Source: CALJFL01 sp963669435 (lineage in GTDB: Bacteria; Pseudomonadota; Gammaproteobacteria; Pseudomonadales; Halieaceae). Taken from it: 64,000 nt of DNA. The DNA lies in assembly GCA_963669435.1 (NCBI GenBank), contig OY770025.1:310001-374000 (forward strand), in the 5' to 3' direction. Every line of letters starts with the position of its first letter. The stretch's first letter is position 1. Shown in pieces: positions 24,595-32,078 of the stretch. The notes beneath the pieces are model-generated. The model had not been told where the DNA came from. It did no database searches and worked only from the letters and a program-made list of their open reading frames with translations. Made by a program: the position numbers and the translations under genes.

Positions 24595-26937
24595 CTATAG
24601 CGTCAAAGCTCTAATCGTCGCGGCATTTTTGCGAACTACATTCATAATATGCCGATCCCCACGGGAGGAATCCGCCCAAGAATCAATCGATTCTTCAACA
24701 TCAAACGAATTATGAATGACCAGGGCGGAACTGTCCCCACCTTGTTTTTCACCGGTTCGCATCGATTGCTCAACTTCGTCCAGCGTTTGGTCTAGGCGCG
24801 CAGAAGTGGGCGCCGTTACCACACGCTCACCCTCTTCCAGGAGGAAAGTGCCAGTCTTAGGTATGCGATCGATGCCATCATGCGCCTGGCCGGCGAGAGT
24901 CACTGCTCGGATGTTCCCAACAATGCTCGCGGTCTGAGCTGCGACGGCAGCCATAGCCGCAATGTTTGCTGGGAACGGGGCAGCTGCCGCCTGGGCAATG
25001 CCGGCTTGAATGGCGACAATGGAGCGTGCAACGGCCGCCGCCTTCTCGATCGCGAACAGCGTCTTGAAGATGCCGGATTGCTCACCGGCGAATTCCTTGG
25101 AGATATCGGCCAGATTGCCAAACAGGTCTTCCGCAGCGGCCATCTGAGCCAGGTTGCGGGCCTGCTGGATATCGGCTATGCGCTGCTCGTGTTCTTCCCT
25201 GAGCGCGATTTCCTGTTCATCCCAAATGCTGTTGAGCTCAGCCTTGTCCTCGCGAAACTTGGCCAGCTGGTCCAGTTGCGTCTGGTACCACTCATCCAGT
25301 TCACTCTGTGCATCATTTATGCGCAGTAACTCACCTGCGGGACCACCAATTTCAGGTGATATGCCGCCAAACCCCGGAGAGTTCTGGAACGCGTCGGCGG
25401 CTATGCGGCTCGCCACCTGGCTTCGCTCTTGGTCGGACAGGTCCTTGATCTGTTCCATTACGGCCAGCCGCTCGTTCAGCTGATCCGTCAAACGCTCCTC
25501 GTCTGTACGCAAGGAGAGCAATAGTTCGCGATAATCAGACTGCGCCTTGTTATTGGCCTCGAATGCGGACTTTGTTGCCAGCGCAGCCCTTGCGAGCCTG
25601 AGCTGCTCAGGCGTGGCGTCCATCATCGACAGTTTGAGGAGCTTTACTTCGTCATTTGTCATACCGAGGACACGGGCTTCAAGCTGGAAAGCAGCAATTT
25701 GCTCGGCGACCTTTTCGGCATTCCTCTCGGTTTCATCGGACAGCGTTGCAACCGAAATGGCGGCGCCGCGGGATGCCTCGTCAATTCCGCCCATCAATTC
25801 GGCCATCCGGTCGAGGAGCGATTCACGCTCGGCGCTCGCACCCCCACCACCCGACTCAACGTCTTCGATTTTATTCAGCAACGTGGCATAACGTAGGGCG
25901 ATTTCCTGCAGGTCTTCTCCACCCTCATCCATAGCTGCCACAATGGCGTCCCGGTTCTCGATCGCCCGCTTAACCGCCAGCGCTGGGACAAAATTCTCCC
26001 ACCATTCGCCACCCTCGCGGGAGGCGGCGCGCACCTTCCAAAGGGTCTCGACGCCTTTCGTGAGCAGCTGCACAGATGCGAAAGCGCCCACCGAGGCCAC
26101 CGCTACCGCATTGATATTCTTAGCCAGGTCTGCTGATAGTCCAGCCACAAGCTCCTTATCCGCACTCACCTCGGTTAAGGCGGCTGAGTAACCAGCCATC
26201 GCCGGGATCAGGGCGGTGGCAATCTGGTTTTTGAGTCCCCAGGTGGACATCTCGAGGAGCATTGTCGCCGCGGCCAATCTCTGAGATTCCTTTATCGTGC
26301 TGGAATCGAGGATTACACCCAGGCGCTCAGCTTCGTCGCCGTACAGTTTGAAGCCGGCCGCGTTATCTCGCAGCAGTGGCAACAGCATGGTGGCATCTGA
26401 GGCAATCGCCTCCATGAAGAATGTCATTTCATTCTGAGAGACATTCGCTTTCTCGAGACTGGAGACATAGAGCTCGAGGGCTTGGGGTCCTGATAGGTTC
26501 CTGAACTCTTCAGCCGTGACGCCAATCTTGGGGGCAATGTTTTCGAAAAAATCCGCGAGTGGACCACCCCCGGTTTGCAGGAAGTCGCCGACCTTGTCGG
26601 TAGTATCCTTGAAAATATCCGCGAGCTTGTCCTGCTCAACGCCCATCGCTTTCGCGCCCGCGGCGTAACGCTGAAAATCACCTGTGGCGGTATTGGATAG
26701 CTGTGACAGCCTGGCCACTTCCACAGCGTGCCGGGCGGTTGATACCGTGATCGCGGCGACCGCACCCGCGACGACGGCGCCGGCGGCCGCAAAATTCTTA
26801 CCTACCGCGTTTACCTCTTTACGGATCTGCTTGCCCCATTGTTTGGCATCCCGCTCCGCCTTGCTCAGGCCAGCTGTAAATCCGCCTACTCTGGCTACCA
26901 GGTCAAGTGTCAGCGTGCCCAGGGATCTCGAGGCCAT
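24595..26937 (-). CDS. Phage tail tape-measure-like protein
   Basis: The 780-residue protein begins LGTLTLDLVARVGGFTAGLS followed by helical K/E-rich sequence, small hydrophobic stretches (FAAAGAVVAGAVAAITV) and long coiled coils. It ends with a Gly/Ala-rich region and RIPKTGTFLLEEGERVVTAP, as in lambda-type tape-measure proteins. Such proteins set tail length and help DNA entry. The ATG lies 2 bp after the terS stop and its ribosome binding site (GGGAGGAAAA) is inside terS. The usual genes between terS and the tape measure (large terminase, portal, capsid, tail tube) are all missing. Confidence 0.85.
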   Translation of the reverse strand: MASRSLGTLTLDLVARVGGFTAGLSKAERDAKQWGKQIRKEVNAVGKNFAAAGAVVAGAVAAITVSTARHAVEVARLSQLSNTATGDFQRYAAGAKAMGVEQDKLADIFKDTTDKVGDFLQTGGGPLADFFENIAPKIGVTAEEFRNLSGPQALELYVSSLEKANVSQNEMTFFMEAIASDATMLLPLLRDNAAGFKLYGDEAERLGVILDSSTIKESQRLAAATMLLEMSTWGLKNQIATALIPAMAGYSAALTEVSADKELVAGLSADLAKNINAVAVASVGAFASVQLLTKGVETLWKVRAASREGGEWWENFVPALAVKRAIENRDAIVAAMDEGGEDLQEIALRYATLLNKIEDVESGGGGASAERESLLDRMAELMGGIDEASRGAAISVATLSDETERNAEKVAEQIAAFQLEARVLGMTNDEVKLLKLSMMDATPEQLRLARAALATKSAFEANNKAQSDYRELLLSLRTDEERLTDQLNERLAVMEQIKDLSDQERSQVASRIAADAFQNSPGFGGISPEIGGPAGELLRINDAQSELDEWYQTQLDQLAKFREDKAELNSIWDEQEIALREEHEQRIADIQQARNLAQMAAAEDLFGNLADISKEFAGEQSGIFKTLFAIEKAAAVARSIVAIQAGIAQAAAAPFPANIAAMAAVAAQTASIVGNIRAVTLAGQAHDGIDRIPKTGTFLLEEGERVVTAPTSARLDQTLDEVEQSMRTGEKQGGDSSALVIHNSFDVEESIDSWADSSRGDRHIMNVVRKNAATIRALTL

Positions 26938-26939
26938 TG

Positions 26940-27365
26940 CTATCTTTTCCTCCCAGGGCGTACGCCATTATTTGCGAAGGGGTTTTTCCCACCATCATCT
27001 AGGCCTGGTGCGACTCTCGCTCGAGAGGCCGGCGTGATTCCAAACTCGGAAAACAGCGAGATTAGCGCCCGACTTTCAGCGGGTTTTGGCGAAAGGCCAG
27101 CCTTGATCTTTTTACGAAAAGCACCCCACATCGCGCACAGCTGTTCTAGGCCGTAGAGGTCCACAACCTGGAGAGTTTTGGACTTTACAAGTAGTTGGCC
27201 AAGCTCGCTCCACATTTCGGCCGCATCTACGTTCAAGTGCTGTGGTGGATCAGGAAATCTCTCTACCAGATCATACGAGACGGGGTTGTTGGGCTCCCTA
27301 CAGGGTTGTCTCGTTCCTGAAAGTTCCTTAAGACTCGCGGGCTTGGGCTTTCGACCTCTGGGCAT
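26940..27365 (-). CDS. P27-family phage terminase small subunit
   Basis: The 141-residue protein MPRGRKPKPASLKELSGTRQ ... YDLVERFPDPPQHLN ... AEMWSELGQLL ... LYGLEQLCAMWGAFRKKI has the P27 TerS layout. TerS recognises the packaging site and hands DNA to the large terminase. Here no large terminase is present. In phage satellites (PICI and relatives) a lone terS redirects helper packaging to the satellite genome. A decayed copy of its 3' end lies at 15163-15320. Confidence 0.9.
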   Translation of the reverse strand: MPRGRKPKPASLKELSGTRQPCREPNNPVSYDLVERFPDPPQHLNVDAAEMWSELGQLLVKSKTLQVVDLYGLEQLCAMWGAFRKKIKAGLSPKPAESRALISLFSEFGITPASRARVAPGLDDGGKNPFANNGVRPGRKR

Positions 27366-27815
27366 TTACACACCTCCAAAAACTGATCCAAAAACTGAAA
27401 CGCAATTTCGCACGCGCAAAAAAATGCCTGGCGGCGTGGTGTCAGGGCAATAAGCTGGGAGCTTTTACCCCGCCCCCTCCCCTGAATTCAGGACTAGCCG
27501 CAGCCTAACTTCGCAAGAGCCCGCCAGCTGTCGAATTTGTCCGGGTCGGCTCTCACTGACTCATACATATGTGAGGCATTGAAACTGAACGAAGGGACCC
27601 TTCACACATCACCCCCGAAACCTGGTTGGCCATAGACGATGATGTTATCGAATGCGACCTTGAGGCACCCCCACTTTGCCCCGATTACGCCGGTGCATGA
27701 ATAACCTTTACACCCTGATTTGTTACGCTCAGTGATGTTCAATGACGCTCTGTCACAAACTCGCTAGATCTTCGACCCAAATTAGCCATCTACAACCAGG
27801 GAAAAAGCTAATAAA
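27366..27815. other. Intergenic gap upstream of terS
   Basis: The 450 bp contain no convincing gene. A short open stretch on the minus strand around 27500-27600 ends ...KFDSWRALAKLGCG but has no ribosome binding site. The gap should hold the terS promoter and possibly a packaging site; I see no diagnostic motif. Confidence 0.5.
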
Positions 27816-28115
27816 TCAGCCCTTAGCACCTTCTGGGTCATCGCAGGCCTTTCTCTTCTCTTCAATCCAAATTGCCAGGTCTTCTAGCCGGTAGCTGACT
27901 CGCGACCGGCCCACTTTATGGTGATAGTACGTAGGACCCTGACGAAGACTGCGCATATTTTTGAGGGTATCCGGGTGATAATCGAGCAGCTTGGCGGCGG
28001 CCGACGCACCTACGCGAAGATCAGGTGTCACCTTGATCGCGAGTTCAAAGCAAGCGGCCCTCAAATTTTCTACGACGACCTTGACGCGTTCGCGCTCGGT
28101 GAGTTCGTTTTTCAC
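27816..28115 (-). CDS. Helix-turn-helix DNA-binding protein (HTH_17/AlpA-like)
   Basis: The 99-residue protein has a central winged/HTH segment: DLRVGASAAAKLLDYHPDTL followed by YYHHKVGRSRVSYRLEDLAIW, the excisionase/AlpA-like layout. It probably binds island DNA as a regulator or excision factor. It overlaps the preceding gene by 4 bp (ATGA), so it is the last gene of the replication/regulation unit. Confidence 0.7.
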   Translation of the reverse strand: MKNELTERERVKVVVENLRAACFELAIKVTPDLRVGASAAAKLLDYHPDTLKNMRSLRQGPTYYHHKVGRSRVSYRLEDLAIWIEEKRKACDDPEGAKG

Positions 28116-28666
28116 TTAGCCCACCTAAAGTCTGTCAGGTCCTCTTCGAGAGTCGTCGACCTAGTACTAATCGCCTTCGTCGGCCGCGCTTCACCCCCAT
28201 GTGTATCTATCTGTCTATGTTTAAAAGATCTGTTTATGTTTAAGTGGGTACGTTTTCCACCCGGTGGATTTTGTGACTTGTGGTTTTCGTGACTTATGGC
28301 TTCACCACAAGTACCGCTTTGTGACTTATGGGTGTGCCTACAATGCGGATTCAGACTTGGATGAGCGAACAGGTCATACTGATGGCCTGTAAACTTGCCA
28401 CCCCCGCCCGCTAGGCGGATTGACCGCAATAGCCCCAGCTCCTTGAGCTCTGCAATGCCCTCGCGGTAACGGCGACGCCCTAGCCCCTCAAACCTATTCA
28501 TGACGTCCGCTTCTCGAAGCTCCCAGTCTTCGGGTTTGTCCTGGAGATACAGATAGATCGCTATAGCTGCAACGGATCGAAATAGACTGATAGTTGCACT
28601 GGGAACGACAACATAGGTTTCGCCGTCCTCATACAAATCACTCGCCCTTGCTTTATAGATCGCCAC
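28112..28666 (-). CDS. Winged-helix replication-type protein
   Basis: The 184-residue protein has an N-terminal winged-helix domain (VAAIAIYLYLQDKPEDWELR, RRRYREGIAELKELGLL) as in phage O-like or RepO/DnaT-like proteins. A polar, His/Ser-rich disordered tail follows. A role in satellite replication is plausible but not shown. It starts 10 bp after the stop of the upstream winged-helix gene. Confidence 0.55.
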   Translation of the reverse strand: MAIYKARASDLYEDGETYVVVPSATISLFRSVAAIAIYLYLQDKPEDWELREADVMNRFEGLGRRRYREGIAELKELGLLRSIRLAGGGGKFTGHQYDLFAHPSLNPHCRHTHKSQSGTCGEAISHENHKSQNPPGGKRTHLNINRSFKHRQIDTHGGEARPTKAISTRSTTLEEDLTDFRWAK

Positions 28667-28676
28667 GCAAATCGGC

Positions 28677-28985
28677 CTAGCAGCCGTCTGGCGTAATGCT
28701 CAACTTCCAGCCACACTCCGCGCAGCGCTCGCCATACGCGTTCTTGTGGCTCCTGGGAGGCAAACGCTCGATACGAAGCCCCACCCCCGCCAACAGCGCT
28801 TTGTTGAGCCTGGCGATAACACTGGGCGGGTAACTGACACGACAATCTGCAGCGATGCAATGAGTCAGCGCACCTGGTTTATCGAGCAAGTAACGCAAGA
28901 TGCGAGCCTTCTGTGGCGCAACCTGGTTGTGACGAAAGAGAAGCTCGATACGAAGGCGAATTAGCCCCGCAGAGTCTGTAAACAT
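28677..28985 (-). CDS. Winged-helix protein with C-terminal Cys pair
   Basis: From the ATG at 28985 the product is 102 residues: NQVAPQKARILRYLLDKPGA starts a winged-helix domain and the end carries CAECGW, a zinc-knuckle-like pair. The frame is open to 29201, but that part lies over alpA in another frame. A perfect 14-bp inverted repeat brackets the start codon, so expression is likely controlled there, perhaps by the protein itself. Confidence 0.55.
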   Translation of the reverse strand: MFTDSAGLIRLRIELLFRHNQVAPQKARILRYLLDKPGALTHCIAADCRVSYPPSVIARLNKALLAGVGLRIERLPPRSHKNAYGERCAECGWKLSITPDGC

Positions 28986-29000
28986 AGGGGCTAATTCGCC
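28955..29000 (-). promoter_or_regulatory. 14-bp perfect inverted repeat around a start codon
   Basis: GGCGAATTAGCCCC (28955-28968) and GGGGCTAATTCGCC (28987-29000) are exact complements 18 bp apart. The ATG at 28985 is in the loop. It may be a dimeric repressor operator, or an mRNA hairpin that hides the start. Confidence 0.6.
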
Positions 29001-29052
29001 CTGCCCTGTGATATAATCCACACGTCCTCCAAATACCTTACTGGACAATTTT

Positions 29053-29078
29053 GCCGGTCTTGTGCCGGCATTTTTTTT
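29053..29078 (+). terminator. Plus-strand terminator in a minus-strand operon
   Basis: GCCGG (29053-29057) pairs with CCGGC (29065-29069) and is followed by A and eight T residues on the plus strand. On the minus strand there is no T-run. It would stop antisense transcription just before alpA. Confidence 0.55.
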
Positions 29079-29286
29079 ATGCGGCCGCTTCGGAGGCCTC
29101 GATATCTTCGAAGTTCCAACGAGTGGAATTGGGCCCAATTTTCTTGGGCTTTGGCAGTCGGCCAGTCTTGGACCATTCCCAGATGGTCTTACGATGCACA
29201 CCGAAATAATCGGCCAGAAATTTATCGTTGACCCACTTCCGGACCAGTGGTTCTTGGTTGGGGATTTGCTTTGCGTCTTTACTCAT
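29077..29286 (-). CDS. AlpA-family transcriptional regulator
   Basis: The 69-residue protein VNDKFLADYFGVHRKTIWEW followed by GRLPKPKKIGPNSTRWNFED is a typical AlpA/HTH_17 protein. AlpA activates excision and satellite genes in P4-like elements and in Gram-negative PICIs. It lies between the integrase unit and the winged-helix genes, as in those elements. Confidence 0.85.
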   Translation of the reverse strand: MSKDAKQIPNQEPLVRKWVNDKFLADYFGVHRKTIWEWSKTGRLPKPKKIGPNSTRWNFEDIEASEAAA

Positions 29287-29367
29287 AGATAGTTACTCCG
29301 TGGGCTGGCGTGGTAATTGCCGTAAGTCGGTGTAACTGTAGCGGAGAGTGAATCGCAGTAAGGGGGG

Positions 29368-30012
29368 TTACTGCGAGAGTCTTGCAGCTGGCGCGTAGTA
29401 TCTATCTAGAAAAGTGCGCTTTGCACGCTGTTCTAGCTTCATGGTATCAGTATTTTTTGCGCAGATGTGGTTGCCGTCTATATATATTTCGAACTCCAGC
29501 CAGCCATCTTCAACTTCCAGAAATAACGTCCCTTGCGACCTCAGCCAGTCCCACGCTTCTGCTTTCTTCGCTGAACCAGTTGCATCAACCATAAGTCTAG
29601 CCAGCGGGTGCATCCATACACGGCTGGTCGGCTTGTGCCCTCCTTTTTCCCCGTGTCTTCTGGCGGCCTGGAATTTCTGCTTTGATCTCCAGTGAGACTC
29701 GCGCCTGATATTGTCTTTGAGTCGCGCCCAATTATCACTAATGGTGATCATAGTAAGTTTGCACTGATGAGAATTACCCCGATTGTGGAAGTGCCGCGCA
29801 ATGCGTATTTGGCCGGTAATGAGCTCGTTGAACTCTTTCCAAACACGTTTAGGCAACTTGGATTCGGCTCCTGGCAAATTTCTCTCTAACTCAGACAGCC
29901 ATTCAGAGGGGTCGCTGGGAAATTTCATATTCTTGGAACGTAATTCGAGGATCTCGAGAGCACGATTGTCGCGCTCTGTAGCTGCCATAAGCTCTTTAAG
30001 CTTTCTATCCAC
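29368..30012 (-). CDS. Hypothetical protein coupled to the integrase
   Basis: The 214-residue basic protein begins MDRKLKELMAATERDNRALE and ends TFLDRYYAPAARLSQ. I see no known motif. Its start lies 8 bp inside the integrase 3' end, so it is read from the same transcript. A helper role in excision or a capsid-unrelated satellite function cannot be told apart. Confidence 0.6.
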   Translation of the reverse strand: MDRKLKELMAATERDNRALEILELRSKNMKFPSDPSEWLSELERNLPGAESKLPKRVWKEFNELITGQIRIARHFHNRGNSHQCKLTMITISDNWARLKDNIRRESHWRSKQKFQAARRHGEKGGHKPTSRVWMHPLARLMVDATGSAKKAEAWDWLRSQGTLFLEVEDGWLEFEIYIDGNHICAKNTDTMKLEQRAKRTFLDRYYAPAARLSQ

Positions 30013-31237
30013 GGTTCTGCCTGCGAATTGGCACTACCTTGCCCTTAGGAAGTCCGTCTCTGCAGAAGCGCTCCCAGGCATTCATTAGCTTCCTTCGCTT
30101 GTCGATTAGTTCAGATCGAGCGTATGCAGCCCTAGTGCGATCAGAATTGACGTGGGCCAGCGCCAGCTCACAGACCTCCTCTGGAAAATTCGTGTGCTCC
30201 TGGGCCCAGGTCCTGAAAGTAGCGCGAAAGCCGTGAGCTGTGACGTCATAGCCCAGTTCTTTGGGCACCTTGGATATTCTGACGTCGGAGAGCGCTTTTC
30301 CTTTCGTGTTGTAGAACAGGTATTCACTATCCCGGGGCAATGATTTCAGCAAGCGAATAGCACCTAGGCACAGCGGTACACGGTGCTCCCTGCCGCCCTT
30401 CATACGCTCTGCAGGTATCGTCCAGACCTTTTCATCCAGGTCAATCTCGGACCAGGTAGCAGATCGCACCTCTCCGGAGCGTCCCAGGGTGTAAATGATG
30501 AACTGGAGCGCCTTGGCACTCATGTATTCGAGCTGCTTTAGTTTGACCACAAACTCGGGCATATCTTCGAGGGGCAGCGCTTTGAAATGCTCTACTTTGG
30601 CGACTTTACTGGGCAACGGTAGTGTCAGTTCCAGGTTGCCCTTCCAGCGGGCCGGGTTATCGCCGGCGCGCAGCCCCTCCACCCCCGCCAGATCCAAGAT
30701 CCGCTCAACGTTAGCCCTGACCCGGCTGGCAGTCTCGGTTTTCGTCTCCCAAATTGGTTTGAGCATCTTCAGGATGTGCGCCCGCTCAATGTCACCCACC
30801 AACATGGAGCCAATATAGGGGTAAGCGTACGTCTCGATTCGGTGCGTGAGCTTGTCGGTCTGGATAGCCGTCTTGTACTCTTTCGACTTCTTCGCGATAA
30901 ATCGCCTGGCCACATCCTCAAATGTGACCATCTTGGCCTGTGAGGCCACCAGGGCGGACTTGCGCGCCGCTCGCTGCGCCACCGGGTCAACCCCCCCAGC
31001 AATCAATTCAGCGTACTCTCTAGCCTTGTCACGAGCGCTGGAGAGAGAAACATCGGGGTAGCCACCAAGTCCATACTCCCGGCGCCGCTCGCCGACCTTC
31101 TTTTTCAGTATCCAGGATGCTGCAGGGGGCCGGACTTGCAAATGAAGTCCAGCCACACCCCCCACGGCATAGAAACCCTCTTTTTTCGCCAGGCGCCGCA
31201 CCTCAGAGTCAGAGAGCTCCTTCGCTTTTTTGGGCAT
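30005..31237 (-). CDS. P4-type tyrosine integrase
   Basis: The 410-residue protein MPKKAKELSDSEVRRLAKKE has the DUF4102 arm-binding domain (VGERRREYGLGGYPDVSL), a SAM-like core-binding domain, and the catalytic domain with LGRSGEVRSATW (first Arg), HGFRATFRTW (His-x-x-Arg), LALAHVNSDRT and the nucleophile in TRAAYAR. These enzymes integrate into tRNA 3' ends, matching the tRNA-Leu site. The frame is open to 31354, but MPKK is the family start. It is 276 bp from attR. Confidence 0.95.
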   Translation of the reverse strand: MPKKAKELSDSEVRRLAKKEGFYAVGGVAGLHLQVRPPAASWILKKKVGERRREYGLGGYPDVSLSSARDKAREYAELIAGGVDPVAQRAARKSALVASQAKMVTFEDVARRFIAKKSKEYKTAIQTDKLTHRIETYAYPYIGSMLVGDIERAHILKMLKPIWETKTETASRVRANVERILDLAGVEGLRAGDNPARWKGNLELTLPLPSKVAKVEHFKALPLEDMPEFVVKLKQLEYMSAKALQFIIYTLGRSGEVRSATWSEIDLDEKVWTIPAERMKGGREHRVPLCLGAIRLLKSLPRDSEYLFYNTKGKALSDVRISKVPKELGYDVTAHGFRATFRTWAQEHTNFPEEVCELALAHVNSDRTRAAYARSELIDKRRKLMNAWERFCRDGLPKGKVVPIRRQNRG

Positions 31238-31513
31238 TTTGGGACCCACTCCCTTTATGTGGGATTCTACGTGGGGTAAGTGGTAGGGAAATGCCCAAAA
31301 AATGGGTCCGGCCTTTTTTCGGGGCGTACAAATCGAACCCGCTGACACCCCCAAAATCGCAAATTTTTGCTATCCCTACCTTACACCCTACATAAAATCT
31401 GTTATTCTACGTTAAACTAAGCCACAGAAAGTTACTACATTTTTTCGTTAAACACTACTAATATAGTACTTTCCGTGACTAGGGACTACAGTAAGTGACA
31501 GGCTAAATGTAGT

Positions 31514-31529
31514 GGCCTCTGGTACCAAA
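31514..31529 (+). repeat. attR: right copy of the 16-bp repeat
   Basis: GGCCTCTGGTACCAAA is identical to 11723-11738. It marks the right boundary of the island; sequence beyond it is the original chromosome downstream of tRNA-Leu. Confidence 0.9.
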
Positions 31530-31594
31530 CCAAATCCACAGTATCTTTCACGCACTTCAGCAACTGGAAAGTATTGCAATGCCCCGGGGGACTC

Positions 31595-32020
31595 GAACCG
31601 AGAGGTTCACAAACTTTGCCCCTAGCAAAGTTTGGACGAGGCGCAGCGCGCCGAAGCCCCGTAGGGGTCAGAATGGCCCAAAGGCCAGTCTGATCAACTC
31701 CGGCCGGTGGTCAACTTAATCTCGATAATCATAAAACTTAGAACCCCAGATCCGACACCGCATCACTCGAGCACCGAACCGAGAGGTTCACAAACTTTGC
31801 CCCCGGCAAAGTTTGGACGAGGCGCAGCGCGCCGAAGCCCCGTAGGGGTCAGAATGGCCCAAAGGCCAGTCTGATCAACTCCGGCCGGCGGTCATATTAA
31901 CCACGATAGTCTTCGAACGAAAATCCACAAAATCGGCACGGCGCCAACCGAGTACCAAACCGAGAGGTTCACAAACTTTGCCCAAAGCAACTATGGACGA
32001 GGCGCCCCAGCGCCGGAACC
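31595..32020. repeat. Three tandem repeats with a 181-bp period
   Basis: Units start at 31595, 31776 and 31957. The first two share 119 bp that are almost identical (GAACCGAGAGGTTCACAAAC ... CTCCGGCCGG), followed by ~60 bp of diverged linker. The third is degenerate after ~60 bp. Each unit holds a hairpin AAACTTTGC/GCAAAGTTT followed by GGACG, decayed in copy three. The sequence before copy one (31581-31599) is the reverse complement of a tRNA T-arm and acceptor end. The 549 bp between attR and 32079 contain no gene. Confidence 0.8.
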
Positions 32021-32078
32021 CATTACAAATCCTATCTACCCTGTCATAGTGAAGCCCCTAAGAAACATTCACTGATCC

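Larger units (their letters stand above)
11737..31529. mobile_element. Integrated genomic island in tRNA-Leu(CAA), phage-satellite-like
   Basis: About 19.8 kb is bounded by the 16-bp repeats and has a P4-type integrase beside the right repeat. It carries an AlpA regulator, winged-helix genes, a terminase small subunit and a tape-measure gene, but no capsid, portal, large terminase or lysis genes. Cargo is an HNH/SIR2-like pair and a split RHS toxin locus. Several stretches use AT-richer codons than the flanks (for example 12.3-15.4 kb and 22-24 kb), a sign of transfer. A second, decayed terS 3' end at 15.2 kb implies more than one insertion event. Confidence 0.9.

Noticed and set aside
27500..27600. 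Short minus-strand peptide ending KFDSWRALAKLGCG
   Set aside because: Looks protein-like and may be a phage gene scrap, but there is no ribosome binding site, no partner and no family match.
31595..32020. Possible CRISPR array
   Set aside because: Units are 119 bp conserved plus ~60 bp linkers, only three copies, with internal hairpins; no cas genes nearby.
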